The notes under the pieces are model-generated. The model was not told the origin of the DNA and did no database searches. It saw only the letters and a list, made by a program, of their open reading frames with translations. Source: Litoreibacter janthinus (GTDB taxonomy: Bacteria; Pseudomonadota; Alphaproteobacteria; Rhodobacterales; Rhodobacteraceae). Taken from it: a stretch of DNA of 64,000 nucleotides. Position numbers and translations under genes: made by a program. Shown piece after piece: positions 10,179-18,921 of this stretch; within the stretch, counting starts at the first letter, position 1; every line of letters starts with the position of its first letter. The stretch spans positions 3,355,751-3,419,750 of the forward strand of contig NZ_FOYO01000001.1 of the NCBI RefSeq assembly GCF_900111945.1. The letters are read 5' to 3'.

Positions 10179-10874
10179 TCAGGCGTCCAGTTGGCGCGAA
10201 AGAATGGTGGTGAATTCGTCCGCGAACGCTTCATAGCCCGACATGATGCGGTCGGAGTCAGCGCTTAGCTTGTTGTAGAAGATAACAGCCGGAATAGCTG
10301 CAAGCAGGCCCAATGCGGTGGCAACCAGCGCCTCAGCAATACCTGGTGCCACAACGGCAAGGTTGGTGCTTTGCGAAATTGCGATCTCTTCAAAGGCGTG
10401 CTTGATGCCCCAAACCGTACCGAACAATCCAATAAACGGGGCCGTCGCGCCAGTGGTGGCCAAGAAGCCAAGACCGTAGTTCAGCTTCTCTTCCTGCTTG
10501 GAAATGGCGACATCCATAGACCTGTCGATGCGAGCGGTGGCCCCTGCAATCAGCTGCCCGTCCTCGCGGTGCGACCTGCGCCATTCGCTCATTCCCGCCG
10601 CAAAAATCTTATGTGCCGCGCCATCAGGTTCGGCGCCCACTTTGTCAAACAGCTCGTCCAGCGGCTCGCCGGACCAAAAGGCGCGGTCAAACGCCTCGGC
10701 CTCGCGCCGCGCAGCACGGAAGTTGATGAATTTCTGCACGATGATCGCCCAGCCCCAGAACGAGGCCCCGATCAGCATCAGCATGACTATTTTAACAGTT
10801 GGTGTTGCCCGCCAAAAAAGCGCCGTGACTGAAAAGTCCACGTCGCTGGCTAGGCCGATTGCCTCAGCTTCCAT
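10179..10874 (-). CDS. tolQ: Proton channel protein TolQ
   Basis: Inner-membrane ExbB/TolQ-family protein that, with TolR, converts proton flow into movement of TolA. 231 residues with three membrane segments: about 27-48, 131-152 and 166-190. The family signature in the last two includes GLLGTVWGI-type residues (IGLFGTVWGIKHAFEEIA) and PGIAEALVATALGLLAAIPAV. An ATG start at 10874; 111 nt separate it from ybgC, so a tolQ promoter may lie there. Confidence 0.97.
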   Translation of the reverse strand: MEAEAIGLASDVDFSVTALFWRATPTVKIVMLMLIGASFWGWAIIVQKFINFRAARREAEAFDRAFWSGEPLDELFDKVGAEPDGAAHKIFAAGMSEWRRSHREDGQLIAGATARIDRSMDVAISKQEEKLNYGLGFLATTGATAPFIGLFGTVWGIKHAFEEIAISQSTNLAVVAPGIAEALVATALGLLAAIPAVIFYNKLSADSDRIMSGYEAFADEFTTILSRQLDA

Positions 10875-10985
10875 AAAACCCGCTCGCCTTGTTTTTTACC
10901 GCTTTGTGCGGCTTGATTGACCGTAGAATAGCCGCAACAGAACTGCATTGCTACATTCCACGCGACAAGGGCATAAAATTTCTTG

Positions 10986-11384
10986 TTACCGTTGCATCAG
11001 TTGGCGAATATCCGCCGGAAGGCGTGTCGGACGACCATCCGCGCCAAGGCAAACAAGCGTGACAACCGCCCTGAACAGCGCCACCCCGCCCCGACTGACA
11101 TCTTGCGTGAGCGTGATCCGTGCCGCCGAGATGTCCTGCACCCGCGTTTCAACTGCGATCACATCGTCAAACTTGGCAGGCGACAGGTAGTCCGCCTCGA
11201 CACGACGCACAGCAAAGACGATACCCTGCTCTGCTTTCAGCGCAACCTGATCGACGCCAATCTCGCGCACCCATTCGCTTCGGGCGCGCTCAATGAATTT
11301 CAAGTAGTTGGCGTAATACACGATCCCCGCAAGGTCGGTATCTTCGTAGTAAATACGGCATGAAAAGATGTGCGGGCTGCTCAT
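10986..11384 (-). CDS. ybgC: Tol-Pal-associated acyl-CoA thioesterase YbgC
   Basis: Hotdog-fold thioesterase of about 132 residues. The 4-hydroxybenzoyl-CoA thioesterase signature YYEDTDLAGIVYYANYLKF is near the N-terminus, with the catalytic aspartate in DTD. YbgC acts on short acyl-CoA or acyl-ACP and travels with the tol genes. I placed the start at the ATG at 11384 (MSSPHIF) because the 12 extra residues upstream do not resemble the family; the longer reading would begin at 11420. Confidence 0.93.
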   Translation of the reverse strand: MSSPHIFSCRIYYEDTDLAGIVYYANYLKFIERARSEWVREIGVDQVALKAEQGIVFAVRRVEADYLSPAKFDDVIAVETRVQDISAARITLTQDVSRGGVALFRAVVTLVCLGADGRPTRLPADIRQLMQR

Positions 11385-11502
11385 GTAAGCAACCAAATCA
11401 CGCACCCTTCCGACGCGCAACCCGGCATTGTGACCTCACTATGCTGGGAACCCTCACCGTGTTGGCGCGTTTAGATGAAAGGTTCGCTAAAGGAGTCCCG
11501 CG

Positions 11503-12486
11503 ATGGAAAACGAAGAAACTGGCATCGCCGAGCAGATAGACGCCGAACCGGAACTTATCTTCGACAAGATTGATGCGTGGCTCGACGGCTTCTTCAGGCT
11601 GCTCCCAAACATCGGCGTGGCGCTGGTCGTCATCGTGATTTTCTGGCTCGTAGCCAAAGGGCTCGCCGCCCTCATCCACCGTTCAGCGAACCGGCGAGAC
11701 CGTCCAAGCCTTGCCGAAGTGGCCAGCAGCCTCGTGAAGTGGGCCGTGATCATTCTGGGCGTCATGCTTGCGATCACGATCGTAGCACCATCCATCAAGC
11801 CAGCAGACCTCATTGCTGGTTTGGGGGTTGGATCGGTTGCGATCGGCTTTGCGTTCAAAGACATCCTTCAGAACATGCTCGCCGGAATTCTGATCCTGCT
11901 CCGACAGCCGTTTGAGGTCGGTGACCAGATCGTCTCGGGCGGACACGAGGGGACGGTGGAAAAAATTGAAACACGCGCCACGCTGATCAAGACCTATGAC
12001 GGGCGTCGCGTCGTCATCCCCAATGCCGACATTTATACGGACAGCGTCATCGTCAACACCGCCTTCGATACCCGCCGGTCGCAATACGATATCGGTATCG
12101 GCTGCAACGATGACTGGGACAAGGCCCGCAAAATCATGAAAGAGACATGCGCGAAGGTGGACGGCGTACTGGATGACCCCGCACCAGAGACCATTCCGGT
12201 GGAACTCGGTGATTTCGCCAACATTGTCCGACTGCGGTGGTGGACCAAAGCCGACCGCGCCACAGTCATCCACGTCAAAGGTGACGTTCTTCAGGCAGTC
12301 TACAAGGCTCTGGATGAGGCCGCGATCGACATGCCGTACCCGACGCATGTGCAGCTTTGGCATGACCAAACAGACGAACATGACGGCGACCGTGCACGTC
12401 AGCGTGAAGGCTGGCCCACCTCGTCCGACGGGGATCCCAAGCCGCGCCGCGTAGCCGACGCGGTCTGCGACAAGTCGGCGTCCTAA
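11503..12486 (+). CDS. Small-conductance mechanosensitive channel (MscS family)
   Basis: Inner-membrane tension-gated channel that releases solutes on osmotic downshift. 327 residues: an acidic N-terminus, three membrane helices (about 35-57, 76-96, 104-132), the third carrying the Gly/Ala-rich pore pattern LGVGSVAIGFAFKDIL, then the MscS beta domain (PFEVGDQI, EGTVEKIETRAT, VVIPNAD) and a mixed C-terminal domain. The final 40 residues are hydrophilic (RQREGWPTSSDGDP). A strong AAGGAG site precedes the ATG. The gene is monocistronic and overlaps the 3' end of the convergent next gene by 4 nt. Confidence 0.95.
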   Translation: MENEETGIAEQIDAEPELIFDKIDAWLDGFFRLLPNIGVALVVIVIFWLVAKGLAALIHRSANRRDRPSLAEVASSLVKWAVIILGVMLAITIVAPSIKPADLIAGLGVGSVAIGFAFKDILQNMLAGILILLRQPFEVGDQIVSGGHEGTVEKIETRATLIKTYDGRRVVIPNADIYTDSVIVNTAFDTRRSQYDIGIGCNDDWDKARKIMKETCAKVDGVLDDPAPETIPVELGDFANIVRLRWWTKADRATVIHVKGDVLQAVYKALDEAAIDMPYPTHVQLWHDQTDEHDGDRARQREGWPTSSDGDPKPRRVADAVCDKSAS

Positions 12487-13115
12487 TGCTGGGCTTGCAA
12501 GCGCGCGGCCAGACGAAGGGCGTGGGACGGATCATCCGCCGAGACTGGCATAACCCGATCATAGGCCGCGCGGATGACTGACGCGATCTCGGGCTTGAGG
12601 ATTGCTACATCTTTGCCGGTCAAAGCCAAGGGCGATGATCCCACGAACGCCTGATCCGACCAAAGCACGATGGATTGCACAACTTGGCCCAGACAAATGG
12701 TCTCTGCCGGAAGCTCTGCCATGGCATCATCCATGCGGATAAACACAAAGCACGCCTTGATCCCGCCATCCGGCTCGAAGCGGAACAGGCGGTATTGGTT
12801 GGCGTCAGCCGCTTTCAGGCGCTCAACCAAAGCGCCAAGTTCGGGGATCATCCGGTCCAGATTGGGTGTCTCTATAAGTTCCTGCCAATCGCGCAGGAAA
12901 AACACCATGAAGTTGGAGCCAAGCTCTGGGTCCGTCTCTGCCATCTCGTGGCCAGCCAGTTGGCAGACAGCCTCAATCGCGCCCTTGAGGATCGCCACAG
13001 TGCTTTCCTCAACGCCAAACGCCACAGGCGCAATCGGGCGGCCCCAGCGGGCAAACAGGTAGCTTCCGTCTGCGCGGGTGAAATAGCGCGTCACAGTCTC
13101 AATTATGTCAGACAT
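12483..13115 (-). CDS. Conserved protein of unknown function
   Basis: A 210-residue soluble protein I do not recognise by name. It starts MSDIIETVTRYFTRADGS and has no signal peptide or membrane segment. It contains a FARWGRPIAPVAFGVEEST stretch and a long mixed alpha/beta pattern without repeats. The gene lies 15 nt downstream of the position where the minus-strand ruvB ends, so it is convergent with the channel gene and not obviously in the ruv operon: reading minus, ruvCAB comes first and this gene follows the ruvB stop, making it the likely last gene of that transcript. Its function is unknown. Confidence 0.8.
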   Translation of the reverse strand: MSDIIETVTRYFTRADGSYLFARWGRPIAPVAFGVEESTVAILKGAIEAVCQLAGHEMAETDPELGSNFMVFFLRDWQELIETPNLDRMIPELGALVERLKAADANQYRLFRFEPDGGIKACFVFIRMDDAMAELPAETICLGQVVQSIVLWSDQAFVGSSPLALTGKDVAILKPEIASVIRAAYDRVMPVSADDPSHALRLAARLQAQH

Positions 13116-13130
13116 CTCGAAAATCCAAAC

Positions 13131-14153
13131 TCAGCTCTCAAACAAGTCGGTCCGCCCTTTCGGCGCAGCCAGCCCCAGATGCGTCCATGCTTTTTGCGCA
13201 AGCATCCGCCCGCGCGGAGTACGCTGGATCAGCCCTTGTTGCAGCAGGAACGGCTCAATGACCTCTTCCAAAGAATCACGGCTTTCGGACAAAGCGGCGG
13301 ACATGGTCTCGATGCCAACCGGCCCGCCTTGATAATTCTCCGCAATCAGCCGCAGATATCGCCTATCAGCGCCATCGAGGCCCAGGTGATCCACGCCCAG
13401 CCGCGTTAAAGCGCTGTCCGCCAATGCGCGGGTGATCTTGCCACCGCCTTCGACCACGGCAAAATCCACAACGCGCCGCAGCAAACGGCCCGCTATGCGC
13501 GGTGTGCCACGGGCACGCCGGGCAATTTCCAGCGCCCCGTCATCTTCGGTCGGAACGCCCAGCAAGCGCGCACCGCGCCGGACAATCTCGTGCAATTCGC
13601 TTTCGGTGTAGAACTGAAGCCGTGTCGGTATTCCGAACCTGTCACGCAAGGGCGTCGTCAGCAGCCCGAGCCGCGTGGTAGCCCCCACGAGCGTGAACGG
13701 TTGCAACTCAATGCGAACGGTCCGCGCGGCAGGCCCCTCGCCAATCACCAGATCCAGCTCGAAGTCTTCCAGTGCGGGGTAAAGTACCTCTTCCACCACC
13801 GGGTTGAGCCGGTGGATTTCGTCGATGAACAACACGTCGCGGGCTTCAAGATTGGTCAGGATCGCCGCCAAATCACCCGCTTTGGCCAGCACCGGCCCAG
13901 AGGTCATGCGAAAGTTTACCCCTAACTCACGCGCCATGATCTGAGCGAGCGTGGTTTTGCCCAAGCCGGGCGGGCCGTGGAAAAGTGTGTGATCCATCGC
14001 CTCGCCGCGTGTCTTTGCGCTTTCGATGAACACGCGCAGGTTCGCGCGCGCCTCAGCTTGCCCGATGAATTCATCCAGCCCTTGCGGGCGCAACGCACGG
14101 TCCGCGTCTTCAGGCCGCCGCTCCGGGCGCAAGGTTGGGTCAGGTTCGCTCAT
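13131..14153 (-). CDS. ruvB: Holliday junction branch-migration helicase RuvB
   Basis: Hexameric AAA+ motor that drives branch migration of Holliday junctions with RuvA. 340 residues: Walker A GPPGLGKT at about 60-67, Walker B LFIDEIH, sensor stretch [20 protein letters not shown], and a C-terminal winged-helix DNA-binding domain ending RTPRGRMLA. The length matches the family. It is 52 nt downstream of ruvA. Confidence 0.98.
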   Translation of the reverse strand: MSEPDPTLRPERRPEDADRALRPQGLDEFIGQAEARANLRVFIESAKTRGEAMDHTLFHGPPGLGKTTLAQIMARELGVNFRMTSGPVLAKAGDLAAILTNLEARDVLFIDEIHRLNPVVEEVLYPALEDFELDLVIGEGPAARTVRIELQPFTLVGATTRLGLLTTPLRDRFGIPTRLQFYTESELHEIVRRGARLLGVPTEDDGALEIARRARGTPRIAGRLLRRVVDFAVVEGGGKITRALADSALTRLGVDHLGLDGADRRYLRLIAENYQGGPVGIETMSAALSESRDSLEEVIEPFLLQQGLIQRTPRGRMLAQKAWTHLGLAAPKGRTDLFES

Positions 14154-14205
14154 GATTATCTCTATGCCGCAGGGGGGAATGATCTTCCAGAGGAAGGTTC
14201 ACGCT

Positions 14206-14859
14206 CTAATCCTTCGGGGCCAGCAGCTTCAACGCCGCGCGGATTAGTGCAGGCGTCTCCGCCGCACCTTCGCCTGCAGCTTGCGCAACCGCGCCTGCCG
14301 CATCGCCATGGCCGTAACCTAGGTTAACCAAGGCCGAGAGCGCCTCCGCCTGTGCCGAAGCAGTTGGCGCTGAGATCGGCTCCAGCACATCATCTTCGCT
14401 TGTGGCTTTCACCACATTGCCTTGCGCAGCGGCCAAGCTGCCCCCCATCGCCATCACATTGGGGGCTTTGTCTTTCAACTCCAGCACAACCTTTTGCGCG
14501 GTCTTGGGACCGATCCCCTTGGCGGCTTTGATCGCATTCCAGTCCCCCAAGGTCACAGCGCGCGACACGCCATCAGGCCCCAAGGTCGACAAGATCGCCA
14601 TCGATGCCTTGGCACCGACCCCTTGCACAGTCATCAGCAATCTGTGCCATTCCTTTTCCACCAGCGAGGTGAACCCGAAGAGCTGCAGCAGGTCTTCGCG
14701 CACCAATAGCTCGGTGAAAAGCGAAACGGCTTCTCCAGGGCCGGGCAACACCGCCATCGTCCGTTCGGAACAGTAAACCACGTAGCCCACGCCGCCGACG
14801 TCGATCAGGATGTGATCCGACGCCCGGTAGTCCAACCGGCCTGACAATTTTCCAATCAT
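14206..14859 (-). CDS. ruvA: Holliday junction DNA helicase subunit RuvA
   Basis: Tetrameric junction-binding protein that loads RuvB. About 217 residues from [13 protein letters not shown]-fold domain I, helix-hairpin-helix domain II ([13 protein letters not shown] and [19 protein letters not shown]), and a C-terminal RuvB-binding three-helix domain after an Ala-rich linker. The ATG at 14859 overlaps the ruvC stop (ATGA). The longer possible start at 14922 would add 21 residues unlike the family and overlap ruvC more. Confidence 0.97.
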   Translation of the reverse strand: MIGKLSGRLDYRASDHILIDVGGVGYVVYCSERTMAVLPGPGEAVSLFTELLVREDLLQLFGFTSLVEKEWHRLLMTVQGVGAKASMAILSTLGPDGVSRAVTLGDWNAIKAAKGIGPKTAQKVVLELKDKAPNVMAMGGSLAAAQGNVVKATSEDDVLEPISAPTASAQAEALSALVNLGYGHGDAAGAVAQAAGEGAAETPALIRAALKLLAPKD

Positions 14860-15362
14860 GCCCCTGCCCTCGCCAATGCTGCGCTGAGCGTGTTGCCCGC
14901 CCGCGCATGAAACGCATGACACAACGCAATCGCCAAAGCGTCTGCGGCATCCGGCCCAGTTATTACCACGCCGGGCAATTGCATCTTCACCATATGCGCC
15001 ACCTGAGTTTTGTCGGCGTGACCAACTCCGACGACAGTCTTCTTGATTTTGTTCGGGGCATACTCGCCAATACTCAACCCAGCCTGCGCCGGAACCAGCA
15101 TCGCGATCCCGCGCGCTTGGCCGAGCTTCAACGTGCCCGCCCCATCCTTGTTAACGAATGTTTGCTCCACCCCCGCCGTGTCAGGCGCGTATCGGGTGAC
15201 AATTTCAGTCAGTTGGACATGTAAGCTAAGAAGTCGCGCGGCCAACTCTGTTCCCGTCGAATGGCAGGTGCCATTGGCAACATGGGAGATGCGCACACCA
15301 TCTGTGTCGATCACTCCCCATCCAAGGTTTCTCAACCCCGGATCAATCCCTATGACGCGCAT
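14856..15362 (-). CDS. ruvC: Crossover junction endodeoxyribonuclease RuvC
   Basis: Holliday junction resolvase. 168 residues starting [16 protein letters not shown], where the first catalytic aspartate is in GIDPG; EQTFVN carries the catalytic glutamate and [14 protein letters not shown] the C-terminal acidic pair. The first gene of ruvCAB; the ATG at 15362 removes an 18-residue unlikely extension and gives a canonical N-terminus. Confidence 0.97.
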   Translation of the reverse strand: MRVIGIDPGLRNLGWGVIDTDGVRISHVANGTCHSTGTELAARLLSLHVQLTEIVTRYAPDTAGVEQTFVNKDGAGTLKLGQARGIAMLVPAQAGLSIGEYAPNKIKKTVVGVGHADKTQVAHMVKMQLPGVVITGPDAADALAIALCHAFHARAGNTLSAALARAGA

Positions 15363-15595
15363 GGCCTGCTCATTTTTTGTTGTTCTTGAGCCACAAGTAG
15401 CACGAAACGCGAACATTTGCCAAGATGGCCTGTGCAGGGGGCGTTGTGGCGCCGGAAACCAAGTTCCGTAGCGGCAGGCTCATTTGTCGGTCAAAATCGT
15501 CATCCGGAGCGTCATTTACGACAGAACTGAGGTCCAGATTCCGCCATATTTATAAGGGCTTTAGGTGACGCTAAGACATATGCTGAAAGCGCATA

Positions 15596-15644
15596 GGTGC
15601 CATGCAAAAAATTTTCTTGTGGCATGGCGATTGGCACCCTAGAT
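15596..15644 (+). promoter_or_regulatory. Candidate stress-type promoter with nested inverted repeats upstream of the DUF1127 gene
   Basis: CTTGTGG (15616-15622) and CCCTAGAT (15637-15644) are spaced like -35 and -10 elements; the CTTG...CTA pattern resembles RpoH-type promoters of Rhodobacterales. It is overlain by nested inverted repeats, GCCATGC (15599-15605) with GCATGGC (15622-15628), and outside it GGTGCC (15596-15601) with GGCACC (15633-15638). The remaining 15363-15701 interval shows no convincing reading frame. Confidence 0.4.
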
Positions 15645-15701
15645 GCCGCTCAGACACACACATTGCTCAAGATATGAGCACAAAACAAAAGGACGACTCG
15701 T

Positions 15702-15893
15702 ATGGCTGTATTTGAAACCTCCCGCTCGCTGAACGAAGGCGTCCGCGCCGACGCTCGTGGCGTCTTCGCTTCCCTGATCGGTGCCGTAGTGGCATGGAAT
15801 GACCGTCGCGTCACACGCAATGCACTGTCTTGCCTGACCTCCCGCGAGCTGGACGATATCGGGCTGAGCCGTGGCGATATCTACAACGTCTGA
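15702..15893 (+). CDS. DUF1127 small protein
   Basis: A 63-residue basic protein with the DUF1127 (YjiS-like) signature toward the C-terminus: WNDRRVTRNALSCLTSRELDDIGLSRGDI. Small DUF1127 proteins in alphaproteobacteria act as RNA-binding or stress-response factors; in Rhodobacter sphaeroides one (CcaF1) governs RNA turnover. It is single, with an AAAAGGA ribosome-binding site, its own promoter region and its own terminator, so it is likely strongly expressed under stress. The exact target is unknown. Confidence 0.9.
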   Translation: MAVFETSRSLNEGVRADARGVFASLIGAVVAWNDRRVTRNALSCLTSRELDDIGLSRGDIYNV

Positions 15894-15920
15894 GCCAATC
15901 AGACGTCGCCGCTAAAGATC

Positions 15921-15946
15921 AAAAGCCACCCTTGGGGTGGCTTTTT
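15921..15946 (+). terminator. Rho-independent terminator of the DUF1127 gene
   Basis: Stem AAAAGCCACC (15921-15930) with GGTGGCTTTT (15936-15945), short loop, followed by a T-run. It lies 27 nt past the stop codon and could also serve the convergent gene at 15967. Confidence 0.88.
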
Positions 15947-15966
15947 CTTTGTGGACTATTCAATTA

Positions 15967-16320
15967 TTATTTGCCGCGAAGGATCGCATCCAAACCGCGC
16001 GCCATGGCGAGGGTCGCGGGGTCGGCGTCCAGAAGAAACGCCGCGAACACCTGCACACTTTGGCCCTTTTTGAGCGTATCAATGCGGCTTGAATACTCTT
16101 CGTCCCCCAGCTGGGCAAAAACGAAGCCCTTAAGCATAACGAAAATGAGGGCTGCGGTGAGGATGCTTTTGACAGGGACAAGTTTCTTGCGGCGGGGCTT
16201 CACAACCTCGACGACAAGGCCATCTTTGTTGACCTTGCGAACGACCTTCTTGTTGGGGTCGCTTTTTTGCTGAATCGCATTTAACCGCTCTATGAAGCGG
16301 TCTTTATTAACGTCTGCCAA
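15967..16320 (-). CDS. Small single-pass membrane protein of unknown function
   Basis: 117 residues: a Lys/Arg-rich cytoplasmic N-terminus of about 48 residues (KVVRKVNKDGLVVEVVKPRRKK), one membrane segment at about 51-70 (SILTAALIFVMLKGFVFA), and a C-terminal periplasmic part with SSRIDTLKKGQSVQVFAAF and DPATLAMARGLD. The start is TTG with a weak AGG upstream, as no ATG or GTG is suitably placed. Not recognised as a named family; probably conserved among roseobacters. It is not obviously linked to either neighbour. Confidence 0.7.
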   Translation of the reverse strand: MADVNKDRFIERLNAIQQKSDPNKKVVRKVNKDGLVVEVVKPRRKKLVPVKSILTAALIFVMLKGFVFAQLGDEEYSSRIDTLKKGQSVQVFAAFLLDADPATLAMARGLDAILRGK

Positions 16321-16397
16321 AACCTGTTCCCAGTGCTTATGATTTGCACATTTACAACTTGGCTAACAGGTTAGTGGTAAAATACCTACGAAAAATA

Positions 16398-17267
16398 CTA
16401 TTTCTTATACATTCGCAGCGCAGACCATTCCCCAATGTCACGTCTTTGCGACACCTCAAAGCCTGCGGCTTCGTAAACGGCCTGCACTTCTGCCGCCTGA
16501 TCAATGAGTAATCCGGACAGAATAATAGTGCCACCTTCAACACAATTCGCAGCCATATCGGGGGCCAAATCAATCAGTGGCCCTTTGAGAATGTTGGCAA
16601 AAATCAGGTCGAACGGCGCTTTGGCCGTGATCTGTTCATGCCCGAAACCGATGGCCTCAAGGCATGTGATCTTGTCGGCCATCCCGTTGGCCTCGGCATT
16701 CACTTCCGCGACCTCAACCGCAACCGGATCAATGTCCGACGCGATGACCGCTTGGTCCCAAACGGCAGCTGCAGCCATCGCCAAGACCGCAGTTCCGCAC
16801 CCTACATCGATGACATTCGTCGCTTTCCGGCCCTCAGCAACGTAATCTTCCAAAGACAAAAGACAGCCCTGTGTGGTGCCGTGGTGGCCCGTCCCGAAGG
16901 CCATTGCGGCCTCAATCAACAGCGCGACTTTGTCTGCGGGCACCTTGTCAGCGTCGTGGGCTCCGTAGACGAAGAACCGGCCCGCTTCGACTGGCGCAAG
17001 CTCGCGGCGCACATGAGCCACCCAGTCCGTCTCGGGGATTTCCGACACCACAAACGGCTTTGCTCCATGCGCCGCAGTCAAAAGCGCCAGTTCGATGTCG
17101 TTGGGCTGGTCCAGAAAATAGCCGCCCACTTCCCATAGGCCCGAGCCGTCTTCCACCTCGAACACACCCACGCCAGTCGGCGCCGGATCCAGCGCCTCCA
17201 GAGCCTCGCCCAAGGCTTGAGCGGCAGGTTCCCCCATAAGGGTGGTCAAAGCGGTATATGTCGGCAT
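16398..17267 (-). CDS. prmA: Ribosomal protein L11 methyltransferase PrmA
   Basis: Class I SAM-dependent methyltransferase that methylates ribosomal protein L11. 289 residues from MPTYTALTTLMGEP; the SAM-binding motif VIDVGCGTAVLAMAAA is central, with FGTGHHGTT and ANILKGPLIDLAPD after. GGAGCC lies upstream of the ATG at 17267. The upstream extension to 17321 is Arg-rich and unlike the family. It lies 66 nt after the MFS gene on the same strand. Confidence 0.93.
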   Translation of the reverse strand: MPTYTALTTLMGEPAAQALGEALEALDPAPTGVGVFEVEDGSGLWEVGGYFLDQPNDIELALLTAAHGAKPFVVSEIPETDWVAHVRRELAPVEAGRFFVYGAHDADKVPADKVALLIEAAMAFGTGHHGTTQGCLLSLEDYVAEGRKATNVIDVGCGTAVLAMAAAAVWDQAVIASDIDPVAVEVAEVNAEANGMADKITCLEAIGFGHEQITAKAPFDLIFANILKGPLIDLAPDMAANCVEGGTIILSGLLIDQAAEVQAVYEAAGFEVSQRRDIGEWSALRMYKK

Positions 17268-17333
17268 CAGGTGGCTCCTTCGTGTTGCCGTCCGATTAGG
17301 CCGCAGCCAGCGCTGACGCAACCCCTAGCAGGC

Positions 17334-18578
17334 TCACTCGGCGGGTGCTGCCTCCGGGCGGGCAAATATCGTCTCGTGCCCAGGCTCTGGGTGCCGCGGG
17401 ATCAGCAGCGACAGAAGCAAAGACGAAATCGCCATGCAGGCCGCCGCGATAAACACCGATGCGGGCGAATTGATCCACATGTAGCCCAGCACAACCGGCA
17501 GGAAGACGGCGGCGATGTGGTTGATCGTAAAGGCCACCGCAGCCGTCGGGGCGATATCTGCAGGATCAGCGATCTTCTGGAAATAGGTTTTCAACGCAAA
17601 CGCCATCGAGAAGAACAGATGGTTCACCACATACAAAGAGGCCGCCAAAACAACGCCCCAGCCAAAATAGTAAATCCCGCCATAGGCGAGGAACACGATT
17701 GTCAGGCCGACATACTCGAATATCAGCATATTGCGCTCGCCATAGACGCCAATCGCGCGCCCGATCAGCGGGGCAAAGATCATGTTGGCAACGTAGTTGA
17801 TCAGGAACAGTGCCGTCACTTCATGCACCTCAAATCCGAACCGCTCGACCATCATGAACGCCGCAAAAACCACGAAAATCTGACGCCGCGCGCCCGAAAC
17901 GAATTGCAGCGCATAATAGAGCCAGTACCGCTTGCGCAGGACCATGGTCTTGTTCTGGGGATTTGGCGTTTCGAACTGCGGAAAGTAGATCAGGCAGAAG
18001 CCCGCAATCAGCACGGTGACTCCACCGGCAATCAGGTACACGACCTCATAGCTCAGATCGAAAGTTTTCCACGTCAGCACCAAGAGCCCGTAGGCGATCA
18101 GCGACGCGAAACTGCCCGCAGCGGTCAGCCAACCCAAAGTCTGCGGGGCTTTGGCCTTTTCGATCCATTGCAACTGCAAAGACTGGTTCACCGTCTCGTA
18201 ATAGTGGAAGCCGATGGACGACAGCAGCGTCAGCATCAAAATGCCACCGAACTGCGGAAAGTAGGCAGTCATGGCCGTGGCCAGACCAAGCAAGATCAAT
18301 GAAATCAGCCCAAGCACCTGTTCGCGCACAAAAATGATCAAGAAGATCACACCGATGGCAAGGAACCCCGGTATCTCGCGCACGGTATGAAGCCAGCCGA
18401 TTTCGACACCGGTGAACCCGGCAACCTCGATCACGAAGTTATTGAGCAACGCAGACCACGTGGCGAAGGCAATTGGCATGGCAAGCGCCATGAGGAACAG
18501 CAAGAACACCGGCTGGCGCACGAAGGGCAACGCCTTCGCCTCGTCCAAATCCATGCGTCTGATGCTATCCCCGAACAT
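17334..18578 (-). CDS. MFS transporter
   Basis: 414 residues with about 12 hydrophobic segments, starting after a short cytoplasmic N-terminus; the first segment is near VFLLFLMALAMPIAFATWSAL. Loops contain the MFS-type IGRAIGVYGERNMLIFEY. Substrate cannot be told from sequence. It may form a transcript with prmA (66-nt gap). The interval before it holds a decayed reading frame whose stop lies only 9 nt upstream. Confidence 0.85.
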   Translation of the reverse strand: MFGDSIRRMDLDEAKALPFVRQPVFLLFLMALAMPIAFATWSALLNNFVIEVAGFTGVEIGWLHTVREIPGFLAIGVIFLIIFVREQVLGLISLILLGLATAMTAYFPQFGGILMLTLLSSIGFHYYETVNQSLQLQWIEKAKAPQTLGWLTAAGSFASLIAYGLLVLTWKTFDLSYEVVYLIAGGVTVLIAGFCLIYFPQFETPNPQNKTMVLRKRYWLYYALQFVSGARRQIFVVFAAFMMVERFGFEVHEVTALFLINYVANMIFAPLIGRAIGVYGERNMLIFEYVGLTIVFLAYGGIYYFGWGVVLAASLYVVNHLFFSMAFALKTYFQKIADPADIAPTAAVAFTINHIAAVFLPVVLGYMWINSPASVFIAAACMAISSLLLSLLIPRHPEPGHETIFARPEAAPAE

Positions 18579-18587
18579 GGTGAAGAC

Positions 18588-18860
18588 TTACGCCCGTCCC
18601 GCGGCCTTGGCGAGCAAAATCGTGGGCACGATTGGCGCCGCTACTACACCACCTCAACCTCTTCTCGTGCGGTCACTGGCATAGCAATCGGCGTCGACCA
18701 CCCCAACCAACAGCGCCTGCACCCCTGCTTCACGCCAAGCCTCCTCGTCGGCAATACAACCGTCGGGTTGGTTGATCAGGAGGAAATTGGCTTTGAAATC
18801 TGACGCGGCCACTTCTCATCGGGCAATGACCTTGAACAGGAAGAACGGCCCGAACGTAGC
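18588..18860 (-). pseudogene. Decayed reading frame upstream of the MFS gene
   Basis: One minus-strand frame reads as protein-like sequence through two in-frame TGA codons (complements at 18816-18818 and 18654-18656) to a TAA at 18588-18590. The segments include FATFGPFFLFKVIAR, then DFKANFLLINQPDGCIADEE and WREAGVQALLVGVVDAD, then GGVVAAPIVPTILLAKAAG. The composition and frame continuity suggest a gene eroded by point mutations that once preceded the MFS gene in one transcript. The family is not recognised; a non-coding interpretation is possible. Confidence 0.35.
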
Positions 18861-18861
18861 A

Positions 18862-18885
18862 AAGGGCGCACCCAAGCGCGCCCTT
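18862..18885 (-). terminator. Candidate terminator of adk
   Basis: Perfect 8-bp stem AAGGGCGC (18862-18869) / GCGCCCTT (18878-18885), loop of 8. It is 37 nt past the adk stop. Read on the minus strand it is followed by only TTTGC-like bases, so the U-tract is weak. Confidence 0.5.
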
Positions 18886-18921
18886 CATGTTCGATCGCCC
18901 CGCGCTTCGGCGGGATCAGGC

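Noticed and set aside
15617..15636. Sigma-54 promoter upstream of the DUF1127 gene
   Set aside because: The TGGCATG-N4-TTGG pattern lacks the GC at -12; an RpoH-like reading fits better.
18588..18818. Selenocysteine at the two in-frame TGA codons
   Set aside because: No SECIS-like hairpin next to the TGA codons, no start codon and no known selenoprotein pattern; gene decay is simpler.
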